64,000 nucleotides of DNA from Haloplanus natans DSM 17983 (GTDB taxonomy: Archaea > Halobacteriota > Halobacteria > Halobacteriales > Haloferacaceae), in assembly GCF_000427685.1 (NCBI RefSeq), contig NZ_KE386573.1, positions 3,206,841-3,270,840 of the forward strand, given 5' to 3'. The number at the start of each line of letters is the position of its first letter. Position 1 is the first letter of the stretch. The notes under the pieces are model-generated. The model was not told the DNA's origin, searched no databases, and worked only from the letters and a program-made list of their open reading frames with translations. Positions 53,299 through 61,745 of the stretch are shown one piece after another. The position numbers and the translations under genes were made by a program.

Positions 53299-53349
53299 GT
53301 CGGCGGACCCCGCCCGCGGCGGGCGGACGAAACCGACCGTTCGGTCGGT
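53298..53349 (+). promoter_or_regulatory. Candidate attenuator hairpins
   Basis: Starting at the leader stop codon: segment 1 GGTCGG (53298-53303); hairpin A CCGCCC-GCGGC-GGGCGG (53310-53326); hairpin B ACCGACC-GTTC-GGTCGGT (53332-53349). Segment 1 can pair with CCGACC in the left arm of hairpin B, so the 1:3 and 3:4 pairings exclude each other. A ribosome stalled at the Phe codons would cover segment 1, leaving hairpin B free to form. No T-run follows hairpin B. Confidence 0.5.
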
Positions 53350-53420
53350 CGCCGGCGGCGGTGGCTTCGGAACTGCTAACTGGCCAGCTTGGGTGGACGT
53401 GAACAAGAACGACACAGAGT

Positions 53421-54926
53421 ATGCGACTCCCGGACTCACAGGTCGCGGTGTTGGAAGCCGCGAGCGCGACGGACGAACGGACGATCGAACAGTTGAGCGA
53501 GGCGACGGGTCTGAAACCGGAGACGGTGACCGGTGCCGCGTTCGACCTCGAGGACGCGGGACTGGTCTCGGTGTCGGCCACCGAGTCGGTCTCCTATACG
53601 ATCACCGAGGAGGGCGAAGCCTACGCCGAGGCCGGCCTGCCCGAAGTGCGCCTCTACCGCGCCGCCGTCGATGCCGGCGCCGTCGACGACCCCGTCTCGA
53701 TGGGTGCGGTCATCGGCGCGGCCGACCTCGACGGCCCCGAAGTCGACATCGCCCTCGCCAACTACGCCCGGAAGGGGTACGGCGAGGTCGAGTCGGGGCG
53801 GATCACGGCCGATCCGGACGCCGACCCCGAGTCGGACGCGGAGGCAACGGCGCTCGCGGCACTCGTTGCGGATGCGGGAGCCGACGACGAGGACGCACTC
53901 GCCGAACTCGACCGCCGCGGCCTCGTCGAGCGGAGCGAGCGCGCCGTTCGCTCTGTTTCCCTCACCGACGACGGCGTCACCGCGCTGATGGAGGGCGTCG
54001 AGGCCGCCGAGACGGTCGACCGGCTCACACCCGAACTGCTCGCCTCCGGCGAGTGGGCGGACGTGGAGTTCACGGCGTACAACGTCGAAGCGGACGCACC
54101 CGAGACACGCGGCGGCAAGGTCCACATCCTGCGACAGACCGCCGAGCGCGTGAAGGATACCCTCGTCGGCATGGGCTTTCGTGAGATGGACGGTCCCCAC
54201 GCCGACTCGGAGTTCTGGATCAACGACTGCCTGTTCATGCCCCAGGACCACCCGGCGCGCACCCACTGGGACCAGTTCGGCCTCGACGTGCCGCCGATGG
54301 GCGACATCCCGGCGGACCTGCTCGAACGCGTCCGCTCGGCCCATCTGGAGGGCGTCGGCCCCGACGGCGACGGCTACCACTCCCCGTGGACCGAGGCGGT
54401 GGCCCGCGAAATCGACCTCCGGGGCCACACCACCTCGCTCTCGATGCGCTATCTCTCCGGTAACGAAATCGGCGAACTCGACCCGCCCGAGCGCTTCTTC
54501 AGCGTCGAGAAAGTGTACCGCAACGACACGCTCGACCCGACGCACCTGCTGGAGTTCTTCCAGATCGAAGGGTGGGTGATGGCCGAGGATCTCTCGGTGC
54601 GTGACCTGATGGGCACCTTCGAGGAGTTCTACGAGCAGTTCGGCATCACCGACCTGCAGTTCAAGCCACATTACAACCCCTACACCGAGCCGAGCTTCGA
54701 GCTGTTCGGCACCCACCCCGAGACGGGCGAGTTGATCGAAATCGGCAACAGCGGTATGTTCCGCGAGGAAGTCCTCCGTCCCCTCGGCGTCGACTGTGAC
54801 GTGATGGCGTGGGGCCTGGCGCTCGAACGACTCCTGATGCTCATGTACGGCTTCGACGACATCCGCGACGTGCACGGGACGCTGTGTGATCTGGATCTCC
54901 TCCGCGAGACGGAGGTGCTTCACTGA
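53421..54926 (+). CDS. pheS: Phenylalanine--tRNA ligase alpha subunit
   Basis: A 501-residue catalytic subunit of the archaeal/eukaryotic type. N-terminal winged-helix modules (LPDSQVAVLEAASATDERT, TDDGVTALMEGVEAAE) bind tRNA; the class II core has TAERVKDTLVGMGFREMDGP, motif 2 FFSVEKVYRNDTLDPTHLLEFFQIEG and motif 3 GLALERLLMLMYGFDDIRD. The stop and pheT start interlock (TGATG). Expression may be controlled by the upstream leader. Confidence 0.97.
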   Translation: MRLPDSQVAVLEAASATDERTIEQLSEATGLKPETVTGAAFDLEDAGLVSVSATESVSYTITEEGEAYAEAGLPEVRLYRAAVDAGAVDDPVSMGAVIGAADLDGPEVDIALANYARKGYGEVESGRITADPDADPESDAEATALAALVADAGADDEDALAELDRRGLVERSERAVRSVSLTDDGVTALMEGVEAAETVDRLTPELLASGEWADVEFTAYNVEADAPETRGGKVHILRQTAERVKDTLVGMGFREMDGPHADSEFWINDCLFMPQDHPARTHWDQFGLDVPPMGDIPADLLERVRSAHLEGVGPDGDGYHSPWTEAVAREIDLRGHTTSLSMRYLSGNEIGELDPPERFFSVEKVYRNDTLDPTHLLEFFQIEGWVMAEDLSVRDLMGTFEEFYEQFGITDLQFKPHYNPYTEPSFELFGTHPETGELIEIGNSGMFREEVLRPLGVDCDVMAWGLALERLLMLMYGFDDIRDVHGTLCDLDLLRETEVLH

Positions 54927-56680
54927 TGCCCGTCGTCGACGTCGACGCCGACGAACTCCGGCGGCTGACGGGCCACGAGGAGAAGACCGAGGAGGAACTG
55001 ATCGACGACCTGTTCACGCTCGGCCTCGAATACGAGGGCGAGACCGAGGACGGCGAACTCCAGTTGGAGTTCGGCCCCGACCGCCTCGATCGGCTCTCGG
55101 TCGAGGGCATCGCCCGTTCGCTTCGCTACCAGTACGGCGACGACCGCGGCGTCTACGTCCCGAACACGAACGATCCCGACTGGACCATCGAAGTCGAGGC
55201 GTCGGTGCCCGACGAGCGACCGTACGTCACCGGCGCGGTGATCCGCGGGGTCGACCTGGACGAGGCGGCGCTCGACTCCCTGATCCAACTGCAGGAGAAA
55301 CTCCACGCGACGATGGGTCGCAAGCGCGCCAAAGGTGCCATCGGCATCCACGACCTCACGATGCTGAAAGGCGAGGTGCTGAGCGAGGACGGGCGGGACG
55401 GCCACACCATCACCTACCGCGGCGTCGACCCCGAGGGCGACCGGTTCGTCCCCCTCGACGCCGACCGAGAGATGACGCCGGCGCAGGTGCTCACCGACCA
55501 TCCGACCGGCGAGACGTACGCGCCGATCGTCGCCGAGTACGAGCGGTATCCGGCCATCTACGACGAAATCGGGCTGTTCTCGTTCCCGCCGGTGATCAAC
55601 GGCCGGCGGACCGAGGTGTCGACCGACTCCCGCGACCTGTTCGTCGAGTTGACCGGGACGGATCAGTGGACCATCGACCGGATGTGTACCGTCATCTGTT
55701 ACGCCCTCGACGCGCGAGGTGCGACGATAGAGGAAGTCGAGGTGTCTTACCCCGACGGCACGCTCCCCCGCCCCGACTTCGAGGTGGAGACGAAGACCGT
55801 CGCCCACGAGCGCATCGAAGGGATGCTCGGGATCGATCTGGACGTCGCGGAGACGGTCGACCTGTTCGAGCGGTCGGGACTGGACGCCGAGGCGTCGCAG
55901 ACGCCTCCGGGAGACGGCGGAGCCGTCGATACCGGCGCGGACGATGGGACGGCCTACGAGGTGTCGATCCCGCCGTACCGCACCGACGTGCTCCATCCGC
56001 TCGACCTGATCGACGACGTGGGGCGAGCCTACGGGTTCAACGAACTCGATCCCCGCTATCCGGACGTGGCGACTGTCGGTGGCCGGCACGACCGCTCGAC
56101 GCTCGAAGCCGCGGTGCGCACGTCGCTCGTCGGCCTCGGGTTCGAGGACCTGCTCAACTTCCACATGATCTCCGAGACGGAGAACTACGACCGGATGGGC
56201 GTCGACCCCGGAACCGACGTGGTCGGCGGCGACGATCCGGTGGCGATCACCGAACCCTACAGCGAGGACTACACGATGCTCCGGACGTGGGCGTTGCCCT
56301 CGCTCCTGATGGTCTTGGAGAACAACACCCACCGGGCGTATCCGCAAGACCTCGCCGAAATCGGGCTGGCGGCGGGGGCGGACGGGAGCGAGAACACGGG
56401 CGTCGCGGAACACCGAACCGTCGCCGCGGTCCTCGCGCGCCACGACGCCACCTACGAGGACGCCAAATCGCGGCTCGCGTCGCTGTGTGGCGACTTCGAT
56501 GTCGACCTCGAAACGCCCGCGACCGAGCATCCGACGTTCATCGACGGCCGCGCGGCGACCGTCGTGATCGACGGCGACGCCGTCGGCGTCATCGGCGAGG
56601 TGCATCCCCGGGTGCTGGTCGAACACGACCTCGAACTGCCGGTGGCGGCGTTCGAGTTCCGGCTGGACGCGTTGGCGTAG
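54926..56680 (+). CDS. pheT: Phenylalanine--tRNA ligase beta subunit
   Basis: A 584-residue beta subunit: B1-B5 domains beginning MPVVDVDADELRRLTGHEEKT (first residues), B3/B4-type editing region with GRKRAKGAIGIHDL, LTGTDQWTIDRMC, and a class II-like fold with ETENYDRMGVDPGTDVVGG, AEIGLAAGADG and FIDGRAATVVIDGDAVGVIG, ending AAFEFRLDALA. An in-frame two-hairpin cassette lies at 55889-55930. Its last 34 nt are repeated exactly 152 bp downstream. Confidence 0.96.
   Translation: MPVVDVDADELRRLTGHEEKTEEELIDDLFTLGLEYEGETEDGELQLEFGPDRLDRLSVEGIARSLRYQYGDDRGVYVPNTNDPDWTIEVEASVPDERPYVTGAVIRGVDLDEAALDSLIQLQEKLHATMGRKRAKGAIGIHDLTMLKGEVLSEDGRDGHTITYRGVDPEGDRFVPLDADREMTPAQVLTDHPTGETYAPIVAEYERYPAIYDEIGLFSFPPVINGRRTEVSTDSRDLFVELTGTDQWTIDRMCTVICYALDARGATIEEVEVSYPDGTLPRPDFEVETKTVAHERIEGMLGIDLDVAETVDLFERSGLDAEASQTPPGDGGAVDTGADDGTAYEVSIPPYRTDVLHPLDLIDDVGRAYGFNELDPRYPDVATVGGRHDRSTLEAAVRTSLVGLGFEDLLNFHMISETENYDRMGVDPGTDVVGGDDPVAITEPYSEDYTMLRTWALPSLLMVLENNTHRAYPQDLAEIGLAAGADGSENTGVAEHRTVAAVLARHDATYEDAKSRLASLCGDFDVDLETPATEHPTFIDGRAATVVIDGDAVGVIGEVHPRVLVEHDLELPVAAFEFRLDALA
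55889..55930. repeat. In-frame two-hairpin cassette in pheT
   Basis: 42 nt encoding EASQTPPGDGGAVD. Hairpin 1 GAGGCGTC-GCA-GACGCCTC and hairpin 2 GACGGC-GGA-GCCGTC are both perfect. Aligned to the helicase cassette (48169-48210), 34 of 42 positions match and the stem differences are compensating. Falls in the variable linker between beta-subunit domains. Confidence 0.75.
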
Positions 56681-56832
56681 TGTCGCCGAACGAACGTGAG
56701 GCGGGCGCACGCGCGACCATCGGGAGTGCGTCGCGCTTTTGGTCCAGCTTTTGCCGAGGGCTGGCGGTGCCAGCCCGCAGCGCAAAAGGTGGGTGCGTGG
56801 CGTTCGAGTTCCGGCTGGACGCGTTGGCGTAG
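56647..56832 (+). repeat. Duplicated pheT 3' end with stem-loop insert
   Basis: 34 bp ending with the pheT stop (56647-56680) recurs exactly at 56799-56832, again ending with the same stop. The 118-bp spacer carries a nested stem-loop: CTTTTGC ... GCAAAAG around GGGCTGGC-GGT-GCCAGCCC (56750-56788). The layout, a target gene end restored with a direct repeat, looks like an integration scar or a mobile repeat carrying a copy of the gene end. Confidence 0.75.
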
Positions 56833-56833
56833 A

Positions 56834-56995
56834 TCAGTACGTTTCGATGTCGACGCCGAGCCGTTCGAAATCCGTGACGTTTCGCGTGAGAACCGGCTCG
56901 CCGACGATTTCGGCCGTCGCACCGATGATGACATCGCCGTCACCGAGGGCGTTCCCCTCGTTTGCCAGCTCGCCGGCGAGGCGCCCTAACCGAGT
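56834..56995 (-). pseudogene. VapC-type PIN toxin remnant
   Basis: Reading the minus strand up to TGA 56834 gives RLAGELANEGNALGDGDVII, GATAEIVGEPVLTRN and VTDFERLGVDIETY, the C-terminal end of a VapC PIN ribonuclease with the late acidic residues (GDGD, D in VTDF). An in-frame TAA near 57000 and no room upstream show the N-terminal half is gone. No vapB antitoxin remains. It starts two bases from the duplicated pheT end, so both likely came with the same event. Confidence 0.75.
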
Positions 56996-57032
56996 CGTTT
57001 AACACCAATCCTCCGGTAGCGTCACCCGAGCA

Positions 57033-59645
57033 ATGCCGAGCGGAGAATACGACCCCGAGACGGTCGAACGGCAGTGGCAGGAGCGATGGGTCGAGGAGGA
57101 TCTGTACGCCTACGGGGACGGGGCTGTAGATCCGGACACCGTCTTCTCCATCGACTCGCCGCCGCCGACGGTCTCGGGGAGCCTCCACTGGGGCCACGTC
57201 TACGGTTTCACCCTTCAGGACTTCGTCGCCCGCTACAACCGAATGCAGGGCGAGGACGTGTTCTTCCCGTTCGGCTACGACGACAACGGCATCGCCTCCG
57301 AACGCCTCACGGAGGACGAACTCGGGGTCCGCCACCAGGACTACGGCCGTCGGGAGTTCCAGGAGAAATGTCGCGAGGTCTGTGCGCAGTACGAAGCGGA
57401 GTTCACCGAGAAGATGCAGAACCTCGGCATCTCCATCGACTGGTCGGAGACCTACCAGACCATCTCGCCCGAGGTCCAGCGGACTTCACAGCTCTCGTTC
57501 GTCGACCTCTACGAACAGGGTCGGGAGTATCGCCAGCGCGCGCCCGCCATCTGGTGTCCGGAGTGTGAGACGGCCATCTCGCAGGTCGAGACCGAGGACG
57601 ACGAACAGGACAGCCACTTCCACGACATCGCGTTCGATGTCGTCGAGGACGGTGCGGACCTCCCGGAGACGTTCACCATCTCGACGACTCGACCCGAACT
57701 CCTGCCGGCCTGCGTCTCGGTGTTCGTCCACCCCGACGACGAGGCGAACGAACATCTCGTCGGCAACCACGCGCGCATTCCTCTGTTCGGCCAGGAGGTG
57801 CCCATCATCGAGGACGAACGCGTCGACATGGGGACGGGATCGGGCGTCGTGATGTGCTGTACCTTCGGCGACCAGACCGACATCGAGTGGTACCAGGCTC
57901 ACGACCTCGACCTGCGAATCGCCATCGACGAGTCGGGGACGCTGACCGACGTGGCGGGGGAGTACGCCGGACTCGACCGCGACGAAGCCCGCGAGGCCAT
58001 CGTCGCCGACCTCGACGAGGCGGGCGCCCTGCTCGACCGACGGGCGATCACCCACACCGTCAACGTCCACGAACGCTGTGGCACGAGCATCGAGTTCCTC
58101 GTCACCGAGCAGTGGTACGTCAAACTCCTCGACAAAACCGAGGAGTATCTGGAAGCGGGCCGACAGATGGAGTGGTATCCGGAGAAGATGTTCACGCGAT
58201 ACCGCAACTGGATCGAGGGGCTCCAGTGGGACTGGGCCATCTCCCGGCAGCGCTCCTCTGGCATCCCCTTCCCGGTCTGGTACTGCGCGGACTGTGACGA
58301 GGAGGTCGTCGCCGATCGCGACCGGTTGCCGGTCGATCCGCTCTCGGACGACCCGCCGGTCGACGCCTGTCCAGCCTGTGGCCACGACGGGTTCGTCCCC
58401 GAGGACGACGTCTTCGACACGTGGGCCACCTCCTCTTTGACGCCGCTGATCAACGCCGGCTGGGACTGGGACGCGGCGAGCGGGGAGATGGTCATCGAGC
58501 GGCCCGAACTCTACCCGATGGATATGCGGCCACAGGGCCACGACATCATCTCCTTTTGGCTGTTCCACACGGTCGTCAAGTGTTACGAGCACACGGGCGA
58601 GGTGCCGTTCGACAGCGTGATGATCAATGGGATGGTCCTCGACGAGAACCGGGTGAAGATGTCGAAGTCACTCGGCAACATCGTCTCGCCCGACGAGGTG
58701 TTAGAGCAGTACCCCGTCGACGCCGCGCGCTACTGGGCTGCCGGGAGCGCCGTCGGCGACGACCTGCCGTACAAGGAGAAGGGTCTTCGGGCCGGCGAGC
58801 GCCTGATGCGGAAGCTCTGGAACGCGTCGAAACTCGTCGACGACCTCACGCCCGCGGAACGGCTCTCGCGACCGGACCTGCGAGAGATCGACCGCTGGCT
58901 GCTCGCGGAACTCGACGACCGCATCGAGACGGTAACCGGCCACTTCGAGCGCCGCGAGTTCTCGAAGGCCCGCGACGAACTCCGCTCGTTTTTCTGGCAT
59001 ACCTTCTGTGACGACTACCTCGAAATCGCGAAACAGCGGCTTCGGGACGGTGACGACCGATCCGCGGCCTATACGCTCCAGACGGCCCACCGACGCTTCT
59101 GTACGCTGTTTGCCCCCATCCTCGCTCACGTCACCGAGGAACTCTGGCGGGACATGTACGGCGACGGGAGCGTCCACACGGCCGACTGGCCCCAGCCACT
59201 CGGGGTCGACGCGGACCTCTCGGCCGGCGAACTGGCGATGGATGTCGTCGCCGCGCTCCGGAAGTACAAGACCGACCACCAACTCTCGATGAACGCCGAC
59301 GTGGACGCGGTGCGGGTGTACGGCGACGTCGACGCGTTCGCCGACGACATCCGTCGCGTGATGCACGTCGACGAACTCGAATCGGTCGACGAGACTCCGC
59401 CGGTCGAGTCCGTCGTGACCGGCGTCGACCTCGATTACTCGCTGGTCGGGCCCGAGTTCGGCAACCAGGTCGGCGACATCGAGGCCGCCATCGCACAGGG
59501 CGACTACGAAGTCGTCGACGACCGCCTCCACGCTGCCGGCGTCGAACTCGACGCCGAGATGTTTGAGATCGAGGAGGAACGGCAGTATACGGGCGAGGGC
59601 GAGATGATCGAAGCGGGCGACACGGTCGTCATCGTCCGGAACTGA
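57033..59645 (+). CDS. valS: Valine--tRNA ligase
   Basis: An 870-residue class I synthetase. The HIGH motif is in TVSGSLHWGHVYGFTLQDFV, ValRS-specific GYDDNGIASERLTE follows, and the KMSKS motif is NRVKMSKSLGNIVSP. Editing domain (TISTTRPELLPAC, GTGSGVVMCCTFGDQTD), Zn-binding Cys pairs (WCPECETAI, YCADCDEEV, ACPACGHDG) and a C-terminal anticodon region with weak coiled coil are visible. It is Val- not Ile-type by TVSGSLHWGHVYGFT and the DQTD editing loop. Last of the plus-strand aminoacyl-tRNA synthetase cluster. Confidence 0.95.
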   Translation: MPSGEYDPETVERQWQERWVEEDLYAYGDGAVDPDTVFSIDSPPPTVSGSLHWGHVYGFTLQDFVARYNRMQGEDVFFPFGYDDNGIASERLTEDELGVRHQDYGRREFQEKCREVCAQYEAEFTEKMQNLGISIDWSETYQTISPEVQRTSQLSFVDLYEQGREYRQRAPAIWCPECETAISQVETEDDEQDSHFHDIAFDVVEDGADLPETFTISTTRPELLPACVSVFVHPDDEANEHLVGNHARIPLFGQEVPIIEDERVDMGTGSGVVMCCTFGDQTDIEWYQAHDLDLRIAIDESGTLTDVAGEYAGLDRDEAREAIVADLDEAGALLDRRAITHTVNVHERCGTSIEFLVTEQWYVKLLDKTEEYLEAGRQMEWYPEKMFTRYRNWIEGLQWDWAISRQRSSGIPFPVWYCADCDEEVVADRDRLPVDPLSDDPPVDACPACGHDGFVPEDDVFDTWATSSLTPLINAGWDWDAASGEMVIERPELYPMDMRPQGHDIISFWLFHTVVKCYEHTGEVPFDSVMINGMVLDENRVKMSKSLGNIVSPDEVLEQYPVDAARYWAAGSAVGDDLPYKEKGLRAGERLMRKLWNASKLVDDLTPAERLSRPDLREIDRWLLAELDDRIETVTGHFERREFSKARDELRSFFWHTFCDDYLEIAKQRLRDGDDRSAAYTLQTAHRRFCTLFAPILAHVTEELWRDMYGDGSVHTADWPQPLGVDADLSAGELAMDVVAALRKYKTDHQLSMNADVDAVRVYGDVDAFADDIRRVMHVDELESVDETPPVESVVTGVDLDYSLVGPEFGNQVGDIEAAIAQGDYEVVDDRLHAAGVELDAEMFEIEEERQYTGEGEMIEAGDTVVIVRN

Positions 59646-59695
59646 GCCGCGGTCCGTCCCCGGGCAAATATGGTTATCCTTTCAGCGAACGCAGG

Positions 59696-60224
59696 TGTTT
59701 CGTAACACAACACCTCCTCGTTTCGTTCGACGACTCGGCGCTATCGGATCGGGTCTCGAGGTTCGCCTTCCCCGAGGGTCGCCTCACGGCGATGTACGTC
59801 ATCGACGCTCGTTCGGACGAGACGGCGGGGCGGCCGGGTGGGGAGACACGACCGACCAGTACGAGCGCTGGGTCGACTCCCGGCGCGAGTTCGTGGACGC
59901 ACAAACGGCCGCCAACGCGTCCGGGGGCCGTACTGGCACGGCCCACAACCCCACCGTGCGGTGCGACGAGTGGGGACCCTCTCTGTCGTGGGTACGGTCT
60001 GTGACCGTAGAACCCAACGATTTCCGTCGTGGGAGGATGTCAGGCTGGAGACGGTCGTCGCCTTCGGGAAGTTGACCGACGCCGTCCGGGAGTACTGTAG
60101 CCAGCACCCGGTCGATACGGTCATCGTCGTCAGCACGGACCGCGACGCGTTCGGTTCCTACGTCGTCGGCGACGACGTGACTCGAGTCGCCAACACCGCG
60201 CCGGTGCCGGTGGTCGTCGTCTAA
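59696..60224 (+). pseudogene. Frameshifted universal stress protein
   Basis: A UspA gene broken into three frames. GTG 59696 starts HLLVSFDDSALSDRV ... LTAMYVIDARSDETAG, then the reading shifts to GWGDTTDQYERWVDSRREF, then to TDAVREYCSQHPVDTVIV and the end VVGDDVTRVANTAPVPVVVV at the TAA 60222-60224. All landmarks of a UspA fold remain recognisable, so it died recently. The nucleotide-binding GxxGRS loop is not found. Ends one base from the pyrD stop. Confidence 0.75.
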
Positions 60225-61280
60225 CTACAGATCGGCGCCGACCGCCTCTTCTACCGAGTCGAACCCGTCCCGTTCCAACAGGTCGAGGAGACCACGGTTG
60301 ATGTCGCGCGCGAGGCCGGGTCCCTCGTACACGAGTCCGGTGTACAACTGGACGATGCTCGCACCCGCGCGAATCTTGCGGTAGGCGCCTTCGGCGTCCG
60401 TGATCCCCCCGACGCCGACCACGGGTACGTCGGTGCGCTCGGCGATGAACTCGACCGTTCCCGTGGCGCGTTCCTCGATGGGTTTGCCGGAGAGGCCGCC
60501 GCGCTCGGCCCTGTTCGGGTTTTGCAGGCCGGGCGGTCGCTCGACGGTCGTGTTGGTCGCGACGACGCCCGCGAGATCCAAGTCGTCGACGACGGCCAAG
60601 GCCTCCTCGATGGCGGGCGTGGCGAGATCCGGGGAGAGTTTGACCAGGAGGGGGTCGGCGCCGGCGTCGACGAGGCCGCCGAGGATGCGCTCGAGTGACT
60701 CGCGGTTCTGGAGTTCGCGCAGACCGGGCGTGTTCGGACTGGAGACGTTCACGACGAAGTAATCCCCCGCGTCGGCCACGCGCTCGTAGGTGTATCGGTA
60801 GTCGTCGACGGCTTCGTCGAGCGGCGTCGATTTGGACTTCCCGATATTGATCCCGACGGGGTCGTCCGGCAGGTCCGCGTCGTCCAAACGGGCACCGATG
60901 CGGTCGGCGCCCTCGTTGTTGAAGCCCATCCGGTTGACGAGCGCGCCGTCCTCCGGGAGGCGAAAGAGACGTGGCCTGGGGTTGCCCGGCTGTCGTTCGG
61001 CGGTGACGCCGCCGACTTCGACGTGTGAGAAGCCAAGAGCGGTGAGGATGGCGGGGAGTTCGGCGTTCTTGTCGAAGCCGGCGGCGACCCCGACCGGCGT
61101 GTCGAACTCGAGGCCGAACGCCGCGGTTCGCAGTCGGTCGTCGTCGACGGTGTAGCGGTCGCGGAGTACGTCCTCGACGACGGTGTGTTGAACGCTTCGG
61201 AGGAGTCGGTGGGTCACCCGATGGGCCGTCTCGGGGGGGAGCGCGAACAGCGCCGGTTTCACCAGATCGTACCCGTTCAT
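60225..61280 (-). CDS. pyrD: Dihydroorotate dehydrogenase, class 2
   Basis: A 351-residue FMN enzyme of pyrimidine synthesis, oxidising dihydroorotate with quinone. From ATG 61280 it shows TPVGVAAGFDKNAELPAILT, SHVEVGGVTAERQPGNPRPRLF, NRMGFNNEGAD, NVSSPNTPGLRELQ (catalytic Ser), NTTVERP and GVGGITDAEGAYRKIRAGAS. The N-terminal helix (YDLVKPALFALPPETAHRV) is the quinone/membrane-associating part of class 2 enzymes. Longer in-frame upstream reading is shadow. Confidence 0.95.
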   Translation of the reverse strand: MNGYDLVKPALFALPPETAHRVTHRLLRSVQHTVVEDVLRDRYTVDDDRLRTAAFGLEFDTPVGVAAGFDKNAELPAILTALGFSHVEVGGVTAERQPGNPRPRLFRLPEDGALVNRMGFNNEGADRIGARLDDADLPDDPVGINIGKSKSTPLDEAVDDYRYTYERVADAGDYFVVNVSSPNTPGLRELQNRESLERILGGLVDAGADPLLVKLSPDLATPAIEEALAVVDDLDLAGVVATNTTVERPPGLQNPNRAERGGLSGKPIEERATGTVEFIAERTDVPVVGVGGITDAEGAYRKIRAGASIVQLYTGLVYEGPGLARDINRGLLDLLERDGFDSVEEAVGADL

Positions 61281-61344
61281 GCGGGTCGCCCCGTCCGTTG
61301 GCGGCGCGCCGGCGTGCCCCCGTTGTTGCGGACGATCATCGAAC

Positions 61345-61542
61345 TCAGAAGTCGTGTTCGACGTCGTCCGGGTCGGCCTTCTGGATGATGATCTTGCCGT
61401 CGCGTACGCGGACGAACACCTCGTCGCCGATATCCATGCCGGCCACGGCGAGTTCGTCTTCGTGCAGGTTGACGTGGACGTTGTGATATTCGCCGTTCTC
61501 GTCCTTCGCACCGCTTGGACTGAGCTTCTTTTTCCGGACCAT
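61345..61542 (-). CDS. AbrB-like small DNA-binding domain protein
   Basis: A 65-residue protein (MVRKKKLSPSGAKDENGEYH start) with a beta-rich C-terminal half VHVNLHEDELAVAGMDIGDEVFVRVRDGKIIIQKAD, the pattern of a SpoVT/AbrB swapped-hairpin domain (GDEVxVRVxDGKIxI). A TATA-like CTTATGTGTG (61574-61583, minus) is ~37 nt upstream. No partner toxin is seen. Likely DNA-binding transcription factor; role unknown. Confidence 0.75.
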   Translation of the reverse strand: MVRKKKLSPSGAKDENGEYHNVHVNLHEDELAVAGMDIGDEVFVRVRDGKIIIQKADPDDVEHDF

Positions 61543-61697
61543 CGGGGGTGTCTAGCCCCCTTTCGCCCTAGGACACACATAAGGCTGTCTACTGTCGCAC
61601 GTGTTCGCCGTGTCGACACCGCTCTCCGAGCGGCGTCGCATCTCGGTGCCGCCGTGCGTTTATATACGAATCTCCGCCAGAGGCCTCATTTTGCCGA

Positions 61698-61706
61698 TAT
61701 ATTTAT
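61698..61706 (+). promoter_or_regulatory. TATA box upstream of MC1
   Basis: ATATATTTA-type box (61697-61706); transcript start expected near 61725-61730, giving a leader of ~18 nt before ATG 61746. A second box TTTATATACG (61659-61668) lies farther upstream. Confidence 0.55.
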
Positions 61707-61745
61707 GTTGTGCCATGTGTTCGATCCCCATAGAGGTCTCAAATC

